Below are positions 48,450 through 59,855 of a DNA stretch of 64,000 nt, piece by piece (within the stretch, counting starts at the first letter, position 1; each line of letters starts with the position of its first letter). Position numbers and translations under genes: made by a program. The stretch comes from Cryptomeria japonica (taxonomy: Eukaryota; Streptophyta; Pinopsida; Cupressales; Cupressaceae): the NCBI RefSeq assembly GCF_030272615.1, contig NC_081414.1, forward strand, positions 761,201,148 through 761,265,147. Reading direction: 5' to 3'. The notes under the pieces are model-generated. The model saw only the letters and a program-made list of their open reading frames with translations. It did not search any database and was not told the DNA's origin.

Positions 48450-51400
48450 TGATTTGGATCTCACGTAGATCTTCCCAATAAAAATCCACTTGCTCCTCCA
48501 TTAATGACACCATCCACTTTGATAACCTATCTGTGGCCAAGTTTTCATTTCTCAACACATGGGAAATTTTGAATTCCTTAAAAGATAATAAAAGTTTTCT
48601 AATAATTTTGACAAATTTATGTAATTTTCAAGTTGTAATTTCACCCCTGATAATGGAATTAATAACAATTAGAGAGTCACCTGATGCAATTTCGATACTG
48701 ATAATTTCTTGGCCAACCTAATTGCTAATAGAGTCGCTTGAATTTTAGCTAAACATTATTTGTGCCCTCATTCAACCTTTTAGCTCCAAAAGCCAGAGTG
48801 TTTTCATTCCAATCCCTTTCAACAAACCCTATGCTTGAAGGTCTTGGGATGCCTCTCAATGTCCCATTAAAGTTAAGAATTACCCATCCTGCATCTAGTT
48901 TCGTCCATTCAACAAAAGACTTCTCCTTCAGATCTAGATCAACTTGGATAGTACCTTTAACAAGACTCTACTTTATATAAGGCCACTTGGCTTGATAAAT
49001 CCATCCTCCTGCCAATAAGGAATTTTAGCTGGATTAATTTGTGATGCCACTATACTAACCAACTCTGATATAGAAGTTTCAATTCTTTTGCACAAACTTG
49101 AAACTGAGTCCATTTTCTCCTCAAAGATGCATCTATTTTTTTCATTCTAGATTTATCAAATTACCGTTAATGGACATACTTTCCAAATACAAGAGAAAAA
49201 TGATTTTGAAGGAGTTCTCAACCAGCTTTGAAATAATTCTTTCGAAGAACTTGGAAACAAAGTTTGCCATCCTAAATTTTTAGTCACAAACTACTAGCAT
49301 TCATTGGCATATTCACTGTTTTAAAAAAGGTGGTCTAAGGTCTCTTCATTGTTGTTGCATAAGCACACCTAAATAGGCCTTGAAAACCTAATCTTTGCAA
49401 TTGTTCACTGATTAGAATTCTACCCCTCAAAGCTAGCCAATAAAAGGACCTAACTCTAGGTAAACAGTTCTTGCTCCAACACAAATTGTAAGGCCATTCT
49501 TCAGCAACTTATATGGTCAATTCTAAAATACGATATCTAGTTTTAACCAGGTATTTCTCTTGTTGGGAACCACACTAAATGATCTCACTTGACCTCCTGA
49601 AAGGAATATTTTTCTATTAGCAAAGATTGATTGTAGTAACTCAAAATTTCCCCTGTCCAAATTCAAGTATTCAATCGATTTCCATTTCCATTCTATGTTC
49701 CCAACCATCACCACTCTCTCCATAAAATCCACTACCTTGGAACCCCATCTATCTTTGGTAATTTGTTTTAAATCATTCAGCCTATCATTCTCTCCCGGTA
49801 CTTGTAGACCTTCCCAAGAATCCTCCCAAAACATAGCATATTTACCATCGCCCAAAATTCATAAGATATGATCAATAATAACATGATGACAAGATATCAT
49901 GAAATTTGAAATGGAAAAGCCTCCAAGAAGATTTTTAATAGTCAAAATTCTTTCCTTTCAATGATTATCAAGATATCTAGATCTCAATATTTTTTCCCAT
50001 TCTTTATTTGGATTACAATACATACTCCAAATTAACTTTGTTCTTATAGCCTCATTTATGATTTGCCAACATCAAAGTCTTGCTCTCCCTGCACACTTTG
50101 GTTGGCATATTTTATCCTCAGCCAACAAAGGTATTTTTTCATGATCCATACTATCATTCTAGAAGAATTTTCACATTTTTTTTTCAATTACCTTGAGAAA
50201 TTTCATTAGTATTTTAAGACCCATCATAGAATAAATTGGTATTGTCAATATGACTATCTTCAACACGAAAATATAGCCAGCCAATTTAAGTCATTTACTT
50301 TTCCAACCATCCATTCTATTGAGATAGAAATTGACTACATTTTTCCAAAGGTTTGATCTACAAGCCCCAACAAATAGTGAGATGCCCAAGAACTTTCCTG
50401 GTAAAGAACGTGCTTTGATCCCCAAAATTCTAGAAATTTCTAGGTTTGCTTCTCAAGATTAGTGTTGAAGAAATAGACTTCCATTTTTCCCTAGTCAATT
50501 TTTTGTCTTGAAGCATTACAGTAGGCATCCAGTGTCGCCTTCATGCAGTGACTCTCTTTGAATGAAGACTTGCCCATTAGGAGTGTGTCATTTGCGAACT
50601 AAAGGTGAGAAATTGAATCAGTCCCACGAACAATACAAACACCTCTCCATTGACCTTCTCTCCTCTTCAAAATATACCAACCAAAAAATTCCTCCATGAT
50701 TATGAATAGAAAAGGAGAGATAAGTTTGCCTTGTCTAATCCTTTGATACGTCTGGAAGAAACCTTAGGGGCTACCATTGACCAAGATCAAGAATTGTGGA
50801 CCATAGATATAACCCCATACCCATGAGATCCATTGTTCATTAAACCCAAACTGATTTAAAATATTCAACAAAAAAAACCTATCAACTTGATCATAAGCTT
50901 TCTTAATATCTGTTTTTATAAACATCCTATTTATTTTAGTTGTCTTGATTGAATGTGTAGCCTCATGGGGAATTATAATACCTTCAAATATAGAATAATT
51001 CAAGGTAAAGTCACTATGCTCCTCAGAGATAATAGAGCCTAAAACCTTTTTCAATCTATTTTCCATGACCTTGGAAATAACTTTATAAATAATGTTGCAA
51101 AGATAGATGGGACAAAAATCATCGAAATTCTAAATATTTTCCCTCTTGGGTATAAGTGTAATCATTGTGTTATTTAGATCTTTTAGCACAAAACAATCAA
51201 CTCTTGACTCCTCCACAACCCCCCATTAGTCATTTATAATAATATCCCAAAAATTATGGAAAAAGAGGACAAGAAACCCATTGGGACCAAGAGCTTTGTC
51301 CCCTTGCATTGAAAACAAAACATTTTTAACTTCTTCTAGACTAACTGGTTCAATAAGTGACCAGTTCTACTACTTAGAAATTTAGTTTGGGATAACCCTA

Positions 51401-52680
51401 AAAATGTCCTCATTGAAAGATGAATTATGATTATGACCTATTGAGAGGAGATTTTAAAATAGGAAACCGCTTCCTTGTTGGTATCATCTTTCTCTATCAA
51501 CCAAACCCCATCTGCATTTCTAATTGTGTGGATTTTGTTATTAGATCTTTTGGCTTTAACTGAATTGTGGAAGAATTTGTGCTTCAATCACCCTCTAACC
51601 AACATTCTCTGGACTTTTGAAACCAATAAACTTCTTCCCTTGCCAACACCTCAAAGTATTGAGAATTCAAAGCTTTTTCTTCCTAAAACTCTACATATTC
51701 CCTACCAAATTAAGTGACTTTTCTATGAAGACTATCCAGTTGTTGTTCCAATCTAAACTTTTCTATGAAAACATCCTTTAAGTGTACCATATTTCATTCT
51801 TTTAGACATGATTTTATAAATCGAATCTTCTTAAAGAAAATGAAGACCTTTTTACCTTCCATAGAAGGGGCATTTAACTACCAATCCAATATGAGATCTC
51901 TACAACCATCTGCGTGGAGCCACATCTTCTCAAACCTAAAAGGACATCTGATGGGGACTGCATCATGTTGGATCATCAAAGAGATTGGGTAATGATCTAA
52001 TTCCGAGAAAGAGAGGATATTGGCTTCAAACGCAAATGGAAGATATACCCATGACTTTCTTGCTAGAAATAAATGATCAAATTTCTTAGCAATATTCAAG
52101 AAACCTTGTTTCTTATTAGTCCAAGTGAAAATCCTATTCTTATGCTTGACCTTTAGAAGACCATTGTCAGAAACAAAATTTGGAGATTAAATTGGATTGC
52201 TCCCAAGAGTCATTTACCCCCCTTCTTGTCTATGGTTTTGAGGGTAGCATTAAAATCACCACCAATGATAATGATTTCATTACAATGGTCTTGAATAATT
52301 TTTGAAAGACAACCATAATTCTCATTTTTTATTTGTACCAATTAAGTCATAAACATTCAAAGCCAAAATTTATCTCCGATAGGTGTTGGGTATAACTAAA
52401 CAAGTTGTCAATGTTTGTCCTAAGAAATCAAATCTACGTTGATTGTAATTAAATTCCATAAGAAATCCAACCCACCGAACACCCCATCGGCCTAAAAAAA
52501 AACCTTTCCAGAATCTCCAACTCTTCATACATCTCTCAGCCTCCTCTTCTTTTAATTTAGTTTCTTGAAGAAAAATAGCATTTGACCTCGTCTAATCTGA
52601 AACAACACTTGATCAGGCGTCTCTTGTCAGAGTCATTGTAGCCCCTGACATTCCACAAAAGGGTTTTCATGGCTCCTTCT
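48450..52680 (-). pseudogene. LINE ORF2: endonuclease, RT, zf-RVT, RNase H
   Basis: The apurinic-type endonuclease is seen as FLQETKL (near 52,565), GGDFNATL (near 52,260), and DHYPISL (near 52,000), the usual SDHYP motif with its Ser read as Leu. RT is best at 51,066-50,764 (MENRLKKVLGSIIS; MFIKTDIKKAYDQVDRFFLL; FGFNEQWISWV; LVNGSP); the catalytic FADDT reads FANDT near 50,590, losing an aspartate. The zf-RVT block is 49,855-49,523 (GDGKYAMFWEDSW). RNase H remnants lie about 48,960-48,500 (IQATLLAIRLAKKL; LATDRLSKW). Numerous stops and frameshifts run throughout. Plant L1 elements with a C-terminal RNase H are an established group. Confidence 0.8.
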
Positions 52681-52689
52681 TGATTTAAG

Positions 52690-54450
52690 TTTCCTCTAAC
52701 CTTTAGAACTCCCTACAATCTCCAACTTCATCTTGTTGGTTTTCGCTTCTTTAGATTCTTCTGGACCCATTCTTGACTTTACCATTAGTTGCATTGGTTT
52801 GGTAGATAGTCTATTTTCCATGATACCTTTAATATCTCCTAGACCCAAAACATCATCTTCCTCGAAAGAAAGGCCTTCAAATTCATCCTTGGTATCATTC
52901 ATTATAAAGGCATGGTCTTTCTCAACCTCTACATTATGGGGCTCAAAATACTTAACTAGAGACATATGGATATCTTTGACTAGTTGGTTCGTCTTACTTA
53001 CTCCCATCCTTGACTTAGGACTCACTGTCCCATCAATTCGTACTAGGTTGGAGAGAGTGAGGTCTAGGGATGCCTTCTTTTCAACAGCAAAAAAGTTTAG
53101 AATATTTGTCGTTGTCTCAATGTAACCTACTAATGCCTTGCACTCATTTGTGTACATCTCTCACAGGAGCTACCCACTACATTAAACTTTCCAGTAGGAC
53201 TTTCAATTCAATACAACTCTTGAAGATTCCTTACCTTAATAATTGGTTCACTAAACACCTCTTCTCTCTTGCTACCACCTTCACTAGAATCATCTTAGGA
53301 GCCCTTTTGAGTAGCATCAGAGTTGCACACCACACAAGGGTTTTCATTTAAAACCTCATTCTACCATTTATCAAATTCTTCATCAACATTAGGATTTTTG
53401 GGGTTTTGAATCCACTCTATCCTTTTTTGGTCGAGGATCTAAATCCCACAGTGGTGAACCCTCTATGGTCTAGATGGCTAGGTCCTGATACCTTCTTGGA
53501 TTTAATGCAAATTAATGAGCTTATTCAAAATTATATTGTGCTCAAGGTCCTTACCTTTTTTATTTCTCACGCAATCATTTGTATAATGACGCATCTCCTT
53601 ACACATTTTGCAATTCTCAACTATCTCTTCCACCTCAACCTGTTGGTACCAAATGCCTTCTGATGACTAGATCTCAATAGCTTTGGGAAACGGAGGATGG
53701 GGCTTCCAAAAAATACAGATACGAGCATAAATGCTAAAGTCCTCTATTGCCTCATCTACCTTGATAAATTTTTCCAACTTGTTCCCAATAGTCTTTTAGG
53801 TTTCTAGTTCCCAATTTTCTTGTGGAAGATTGTAAAGGCATATCCATACCAAAACTTCTTTTATAGATGCTTTTAGTGGGTCAAAGTTGGAAACCTAGTC
53901 TTTTATATAAAACCCCATACCCCATCATGAACAAGTTGTTGTTTGAAATCCATTGTTTCTCCTTGGCCATTTCAAAAATCACTAAATAGAATTCATTTGG
54001 CAAAGTTTTAATGAAATTTATTCCCCATTGTTCATCACGCCATTTATGTACCCTTGAAAAAGCACGCCAATCCCTAGCCCATTTCATGAAATTTAAGGCT
54101 CTGTCCCTCATCATGTTCTTTGTGTTTCTCCAATTTGGGTCATTAATCTAAAGGCAAACAACTCTATTTTGGGTTGGTTTGATACTCACCTGATCCCCTA
54201 TTTTCAGTCTTGTTTGATTCTTTGGCTTCAACATTTTCTCCTCTAGGTTCCTAAAATTGACCTTCAGCCCAAGGAGATTTTTCCAAGCCCCCAACGATTT
54301 TGGGTTTGTCCCCCTTGAACCAAGCTAGTTTGTTACCTTACTATGAAAAAATTTTGATTACCAACTTGTTGAAGCTCCCAAGCCTAACCAATGGCTTCCA
54401 TGTTGGGTTCCTAAAACTCTGAAATGATCCTCCACCATGGCTCTATGATG
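52690..54450 (-). pseudogene. LINE ORF1 (DUF4283-type) remnant
   Basis: The minus frame 54,114-53,881 (RDWRAFSRVHKWRDEQWG; NEFYLVIFEMAKEKQW) and the frames after it are a DUF4283-like RNA-binding region; a knuckle-like CKMCKEMRHYTNDC occurs near 53,600. A 154-codon C-terminal segment (53,157-52,696) is acidic with KSRMG repeats. Stops separate the parts. It lies directly upstream of ORF2 in the order normal for an L1 element. Confidence 0.6.
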
Positions 54451-54510
54451 CCAGGTACCATGTCTGAAATTTTGAAACTCTAAACTTTTGCCTCTCGTTG
54501 TCATCCACAA

Positions 54511-54660
54511 TAATTTAATATTAATTACAATAAATAATATAATAATTTTTTAAGTGGAACAATGAACAAATATGATATATTTCAACACACTTTACCCATA
54601 TTTATAGAAAGATAGGTATGCTAGTTTCATACAATATATGAATAGCATGATTAAAATCAA
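54511..54660. repeat. AT-rich dispersed repeat, copy 1 (last part)
   Basis: It resumes the dispersed repeat after the LINE: TAATATAATAATTTTTTAAGTGGAAC with the continuation to CATGAATAGCAT matches 55,745-55,895 of the intact copy. Confidence 0.6.
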
Positions 54661-55339
54661 TTGGCTAGAAATATCATGTAATTTACTATAAAATCTTGCA
54701 ATGTTAAGATATTCTGGCTTATTCCCAAAATGGTCTACTTTATTCAAAAAAGGCTCTGAATTCAATTTAGTTCATTTGCGCCTTTTTTACATTGATCTTT
54801 ATAGTATCCTAAAGAAACAAAAATTTCACATGAAAGAAGATTGTCAGTATTTATAAAATTAACAAATATCCAACTAATTCTTTTTATTATAATCATTGTT
54901 TTCTACTCAATCTTATCTCAATATCACAATTTAAATGGCTCTAATACTATGTTGAAAATTAGGATCTTAAGTTGCAAATTACTACATTCTATTTCTCATA
55001 GCTTCTTCTTTCTCTCATTTACTAATAGCCTCTCTTTCTCTCATTTACTAATAGCCTCATATGCATTTAAAATGCAATCATAAATATCTCTTATGCTCTC
55101 CAAATGTCTTTACATATACAATATTCTATACATAATACATTCACAATGTAAGATATGATCATCTATATTTAAACTCGTTAAAATAGTTTAGTGAATAGGG
55201 TACACAACCTTTCACTTTTTAAGTTTTTAGTTTTTATTAGATAAGCAAGGATGGGTCCACACCCATTACAAAACAACACTTTTTAGTTATTTAATTAATA
55301 TATAAACTATTGATTTATAGATTTAGACTTTATAAATTA
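54661..55339. repeat. Dispersed AT-rich sequence, related to 39.4-39.7 kb
   Basis: Bases 54,950-55,330 align with 39,400-39,720 (shared TATGCATTTA, CATTCATAA/CAATCATAA, ATTCACAATGT and GTGAATA blocks in order). A 27-bp stretch ending in CTAATAGCCTC occurs twice in tandem at 55,000-55,055. No gene. Confidence 0.5.
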
Positions 55340-55895
55340 CATATCATTTATTGAGAATCTAATGAATGTTACTAGAAGTACCAAAGGCATATTATATTCA
55401 CATATGGATGCAAATTAAACTCACATATAATGCTAATTATATCTTCACTTCCACCTATGAAGTGTCACTCACTCTCCATCATGCAATCAATTATCTTCCT
55501 AATTATCCCAATCTAATATTATTAGTTATGGGGAATTGAATCATTAAATCTACTTGTTTCTGAACAATAAAAATAAAAAAGAATTATAAAATTAAAATAT
55601 AGTAATAATAATTTGTTATTAAAAGCTGCTTTACTTTTGTAAAAAGTTTGATGAAAATATATAAATATAAAAAATAATAATATATTAAAATATAATAATA
55701 TAATCATATCTTAATAACAAATTAATAATAATTACAATATCATAATATAATAAGTTTTTTAAGTGGAATAATGAATATATTTTCATGTACTTTATTCCTC
55801 TAAAGATGGCTATGCAAGTTAATATTATACTCTAATAAAAATAAAAATAAAATAAAAAGATATAACTTGTTTTGCATTATACATGAATAGATTTG
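55340..55895. repeat. AT-rich dispersed repeat, copy 2 (uninterrupted)
   Basis: It is collinear with 42,880-43,003, 43,708-44,039, 45,239-45,280, 47,271-47,334 and 54,534-54,660 taken in order. It lacks the microsatellite expansion, the solo LTR, the ORF1-only LINE and the large LINE, and so serves as an internal reference for the unoccupied sites. Confidence 0.7.
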
Positions 55896-55996
55896 ACCAA
55901 GTTCTTGAACACATGTTCTTCATTGTTCAAACAAGAAAACCCCAGGAGCCCAAAACTAAACCAATCCAATGTCAATTTTTCTGAGCCATGTGAGTC

Positions 55997-57254
55997 TGTT
56001 GGATATGGTTTGTCATTACTACTGCTAGGATATGTTGTTGTCATTGATGTCAACATATTCCTGTGATTTATTCCGGTGTGTTTGGGATGATTTTCTGATC
56101 TGGTTTTGTAGTTTGATTTTGTTGATCACTATTTTGCAGAGCTTGATATTTCCTCTGGTATATTCTGATGTGATCAGATATTGTGTTGAGACTTTGGGAT
56201 ATTGTTTTGGTTGGTCTTGTGTATCTTCATTTTAGATGGTTCATGATTTTGTGCTCTGCAAGTTATCTTTCTTTGTGACAGTTGTTGCTTGGTTGTGTTC
56301 TTGAGCTTCTAAACATTGACAGATGAAGATTTGAAACGTGATGTTGGTGCAACTGTTCCGAATGATTCTAACGTGCGTGTTGGTGTTTCCTAGTCGTGTC
56401 CTATTTATTTTGGCAATCTACATTGATCGTTGTGTCAGTTTTTGGTGGTTTTCATCAACTGGTATTGATTTTCATGTTATATGGTATTTCTAGTGGTGTA
56501 GCGTGTTGTGATTGATCTTGGTGTGATTTTCGATGGAGTTGTGCATTTGAGAATTTGATTTAGGACCTTGCTATGCTATGTAAATAATTATATACGTCTG
56601 GTGGTTGATCTGTGTATCGTGTGATGTAATTTTGTAATTAGGGGTTGAGGGTTTAGCCGACCTTGTTATCAAGGTTGATGAACTATATATATAGATGAGA
56701 TATTCATGTAGTTTGGGTGTCGATGTTGTGTCTGCATTATAAGAGAGAGGCATATGTGTGAATAAGTGATTTATCATTCGGTGTTGAGGTTGAGGTGAGA
56801 TTGGTGTTGTAGGGCAAACATATGTGCTTAACCGAAACTGTAATCAGGCATTTGTAGATCCTATTCTTTCAGTTTATTTCTTTCGGATTGTGGTCTGAAT
56901 CTTATTGTAAGTCAGTGAGACTTCCCTGAGGGTTGTAGCCTTCCGGGAAAATATGTTTTGAGCAGTGAGCTCTAGGCAGTGTGCCTGAATGCATGTGCAT
57001 TCACCATTGTAATATTTTCACATACTACTACAGAGTATCATCTTACTGTGGGTAGGTTCCTACTGTGGTTTTTCCCTTAACCGAGTTTTCCACGTCAAAA
57101 ATCTTGGTGTTGAGTTGTCAATTTGTTTATCCGTTTATTGTTGTAATTTGGTAGATCTGTTATTGTGCTTAAAGTTTGATGTTTCGGTGAAGACTGATTA
57201 ACCACCCCCCTCCCCCTCCCCCCTCTCAGTCTTCCTTCTTAGTTGTTGCTAACA
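55997..57254 (+). repeat. 5' LTR of the Copia element
   Basis: It begins TGTTGGATATGG and ends GTTGCTAACA. It contains one copy of a 28-bp segment (CTGCTAGGATATGTTGTTG...) that is duplicated in the 3' LTR, a TATATATA box near 56,687, and a C-rich run near its 3' end. Confidence 0.92.
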
Positions 57255-57256
57255 AT

Positions 57257-57268
57257 TGGTATCAGAGC
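57257..57268 (+). promoter_or_regulatory. Primer-binding site, initiator tRNA-Met type
   Basis: TGGTATCAGAGC two bases after the 5' LTR is the standard plant Copia site complementary to the 3' end of initiator tRNA-Met. Confidence 0.95.
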
Positions 57269-57310
57269 TAGATCCTCCGATAGAAGCTTAATCGCTTGAG
57301 GAGATCCGAG

Positions 57311-58185
57311 ATGGAAGCTTAAGGTATTCTTTTAAAGGACAGTATGAGGTTTGATGGAAGCAACTATACTATATAGAAGAACCAGATGGAGGTGCACTTG
57401 AAATGTCTCAGAGAAGATTACTGGAAGATTACAAAGAATTCCTATGTTGTTCCTCATAATGGACCATCTACTCCTGATGAGGTTAAGGAAGTAGAATATA
57501 ATATTAGAACGAAGGAAGCATTGCTTAGTGCCCTGACAGATTCAGAAATGGCAAATGTTATGGGACTTCAGACCGCACATGAGATATGGGAGAAGCTTGA
57601 GATTTTGTATGAAGGTGATAAACATGTGAAAGTTGCTAAGTTGCAAAGTTTGAAAGGAAAATATGAGACATTGAGGATGGGAAATGATGAGAACATACAC
57701 TCTTTTATGGCTAAGGTGAATGACCTTGTCCTAGGTATCAGCTGTGTCGGTGGAAGCATTAAGGAAGATGAAATTGTTGCTAAGGTGTTGTGATCATTAC
57801 CTCCTTCTTATAAACATAAGGTTGCTTCTATTGATGAGATCCAGAGTGTGACTACAGTGACAAGAGATGTGTTGGTTGGAAAGCTTGCTGCTTTTGAGCT
57901 TAGCGAATTTGGAGAATCACATAAAAAGTCTGAGACAACATTTAGAGCATCTGCATCTATATCCGGTAAGAAGTATGATCTTAATTAATGCAGAACATCC
58001 AGATATGTGTGTGTGAGAGAGAGAGAGAGATTGAAGAGCAAGAAAGAGAGCTTGATGAGCTTGAAGCACTGATTGCCCAAAGATTGCCTAAGGGTGTCGG
58101 TAACTATGATGGAAAGTTGCCTTTGAAATGTTTTTCTTGTAATAAGATATGACATCTTGCTTCTAGATACCCAGAGAGAATGGCT
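57311..58185 (+). pseudogene. Copia gag
   Basis: The presumed ATG is at 57,311 but the fourth codon is TAA (57,320-57,322), and a TAG follows near 57,375. The open part 57,386-57,793 is a typical Copia capsid (MEVHLKCLREDYW; LQTAHEIWEKLEILYEGD; LQSLKGKYETLRMG). Another stop at 57,791-57,793 leads to SLPPSYKHKVASIDEI. The zinc knuckle (58,128-58,180) reads CFSCNKI-stop-HLASRYP, with a stop and the last Cys changed to Tyr, so nucleic-acid binding is lost. Confidence 0.85.
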
Positions 58186-58355
58186 AAGTATGACAAGCAT
58201 GATAAGTTTGATAAGTATGTAGGAATGATAGATGTGAGAAGCATGAGAAGTATGATAAGTCTTATAAGTCTAACCAGAAGTTTAGAAACCACAAGAATTG
58301 TTATTATGCTGCAAATGAAGGTGTTACAGATGATGAATCAGAAGGAGATGAAGTT

Positions 58356-59855
58356 GTGTTTATTACCATTAAAGAAGATAGACATGTGTCTATTGATTCC
58401 ACTAACTGTTATGTTGAGGAGAAAACTTTGGCTGCTAAGTTAGAAGAAAATAATGAATGGGTGATTGACAGTGGTTGTTCACATCATATGACTGGTGATA
58501 AAAGAAAATTTGTGAGTATGGAAAGGTATGATGGTGGAATAGTTAGATTTGGAGATGACAAAGCCTGTGTAATCTGTGGGAGATGTTCTATTTCTTTTGA
58601 TGGTAAGCATAACACTGATGATGTCTTGTATGTTGAAGGTTTCAAGCATAATTTTTTGAGTGTTGGGCAGATGGTTGATAAGGGTTGTGATCTACAATTC
58701 AAGGATGGTAAATGCAAGATCTTGGATGCCTCTGGTATACAAACTGCATCTAGGACTAAGACTGAAGGTAATATTTTTCATTTGAATGTTGGTGAGAAAA
58801 TTTGTTTGATTACTAAGATAGATGAGAGTTGGTTGTGGCATAGGAGAATGTGTCATTTAAACTTTGATTCAATGATTAAGATCTGTTCTACACAAGTTGT
58901 TGGAGATCTGCCTAAAATTGTCAAGTCTACTAATCTAGTATGTAAGGAATGTTAGTTGGGTAAGCAAATGAGAATTTCTTTTAAGAGCAAACAGTATACA
59001 TCTAATGGACTGCTAAATCTTGTGCATGCTGACCTATGTGGACCTACAAATGTTAGAAGTGTGCAGGGTGATAGATATTTTATGCTGCTAATTGATGATT
59101 ATTCCAGGATGATGTGGGTTGTCTTTTTGAAGAAGAAATCAGAAGTATTGGACAAATTCAAAATATTCAAAGCTAAGGTGGAGACTAAGTCTGGATTGAA
59201 GCTAAAGTGTCTGAGATCCAATAGAGGTGGAGAATTCTATTCCGACGAGTTCAATTCATTCTATGAGATGCATGGAACTAGAAGACAATTGTCTTCTCCT
59301 AGAACCCCACAACAAAATGGAGTTGTTGAGAGGAAGAACAAAATTGTTTTGGATGTTGCAAGGACTATGCTGATTGAAAGAAATATTTTGAAGATCTACT
59401 AGAGAGAAGCCATTAGCACTGTTGTTTACACATTCAACGGAGTTCACATCAAAGGTGATACAGATAAGACCCCTTATGAGCTATGGTTTGGTCATGTTCC
59501 TACCGTAAGATATTTCAGATTATTTGGTAGCAAATGTTATATCAAGAGAGATGAGGATATAAGAAAGTTCGATGCTAGAAGTGATGAAGGTATCTTCTTG
59601 GGATATTCAACTAAGAGCAAAGCCTACCGGTGCTATAATAAGAGACTAATAAAGATAGTAGAGAGTGTAAATGTGAAGGTAGATGAGAACCTTGGGAAGG
59701 AGATCAGAGCATGTGGTTATGATGATGGTCAACATGTTGTTTTGGCTCATGCTCAGCCTGAAGAACCTAAGCAGAATGATCTGGTAGAGACTGTTAATCC
59801 AGATGTTGCTGTTGTCGGTGAAGATGTACAAGAACCTGAGAATCAGAACAATTAG
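58356..59855 (+). pseudogene. Copia protease and integrase
   Basis: Protease is marked by WVIDSGCSHHMTGDK (58,458-58,500). The GAG-pre-integrase finger LWHRRMCHLNF...CKEC ends in a stop at 58,953-58,955. The integrase core follows (HADLCGP; LLIDDYSRMMWVVFL; TPQQNGVVERKN). The second catalytic block reads LRSNRGGEF where LRSDRGGEF is normal, an Asp to Asn change that would abolish catalysis. Stops at 59,400-59,402 and 59,853-59,855 further interrupt it. The C-terminal GKQMR/FRLFGSKCYI block is still clear. Confidence 0.88.

Larger units (their letters stand above)
47335..54510 (-). mobile_element. L1-type LINE, near full length, decayed
   Basis: Reading on the minus strand: ORF1 remnant (54,450-52,690), ORF2 with endonuclease, reverse transcriptase, zf-RVT and RNase H (52,680-48,450), then a 3' region to 47,335. 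It is flanked by similar AT-rich sequence of 45-60 bp (47,274-47,334; 54,511-54,555), longer than a usual LINE TSD. The 3' region includes a 66-codon minus frame at 47,876-47,676 of unknown nature (acidic, lysine-rich end). Boundaries are inferred from the flanking repeat, not from a clean poly-A tail. Confidence 0.7.

Noticed and set aside
57257-57268. tRNA gene fragment
   Set aside because: The tRNA-complementary 12-mer is a retroelement primer site; no cloverleaf surrounds it.
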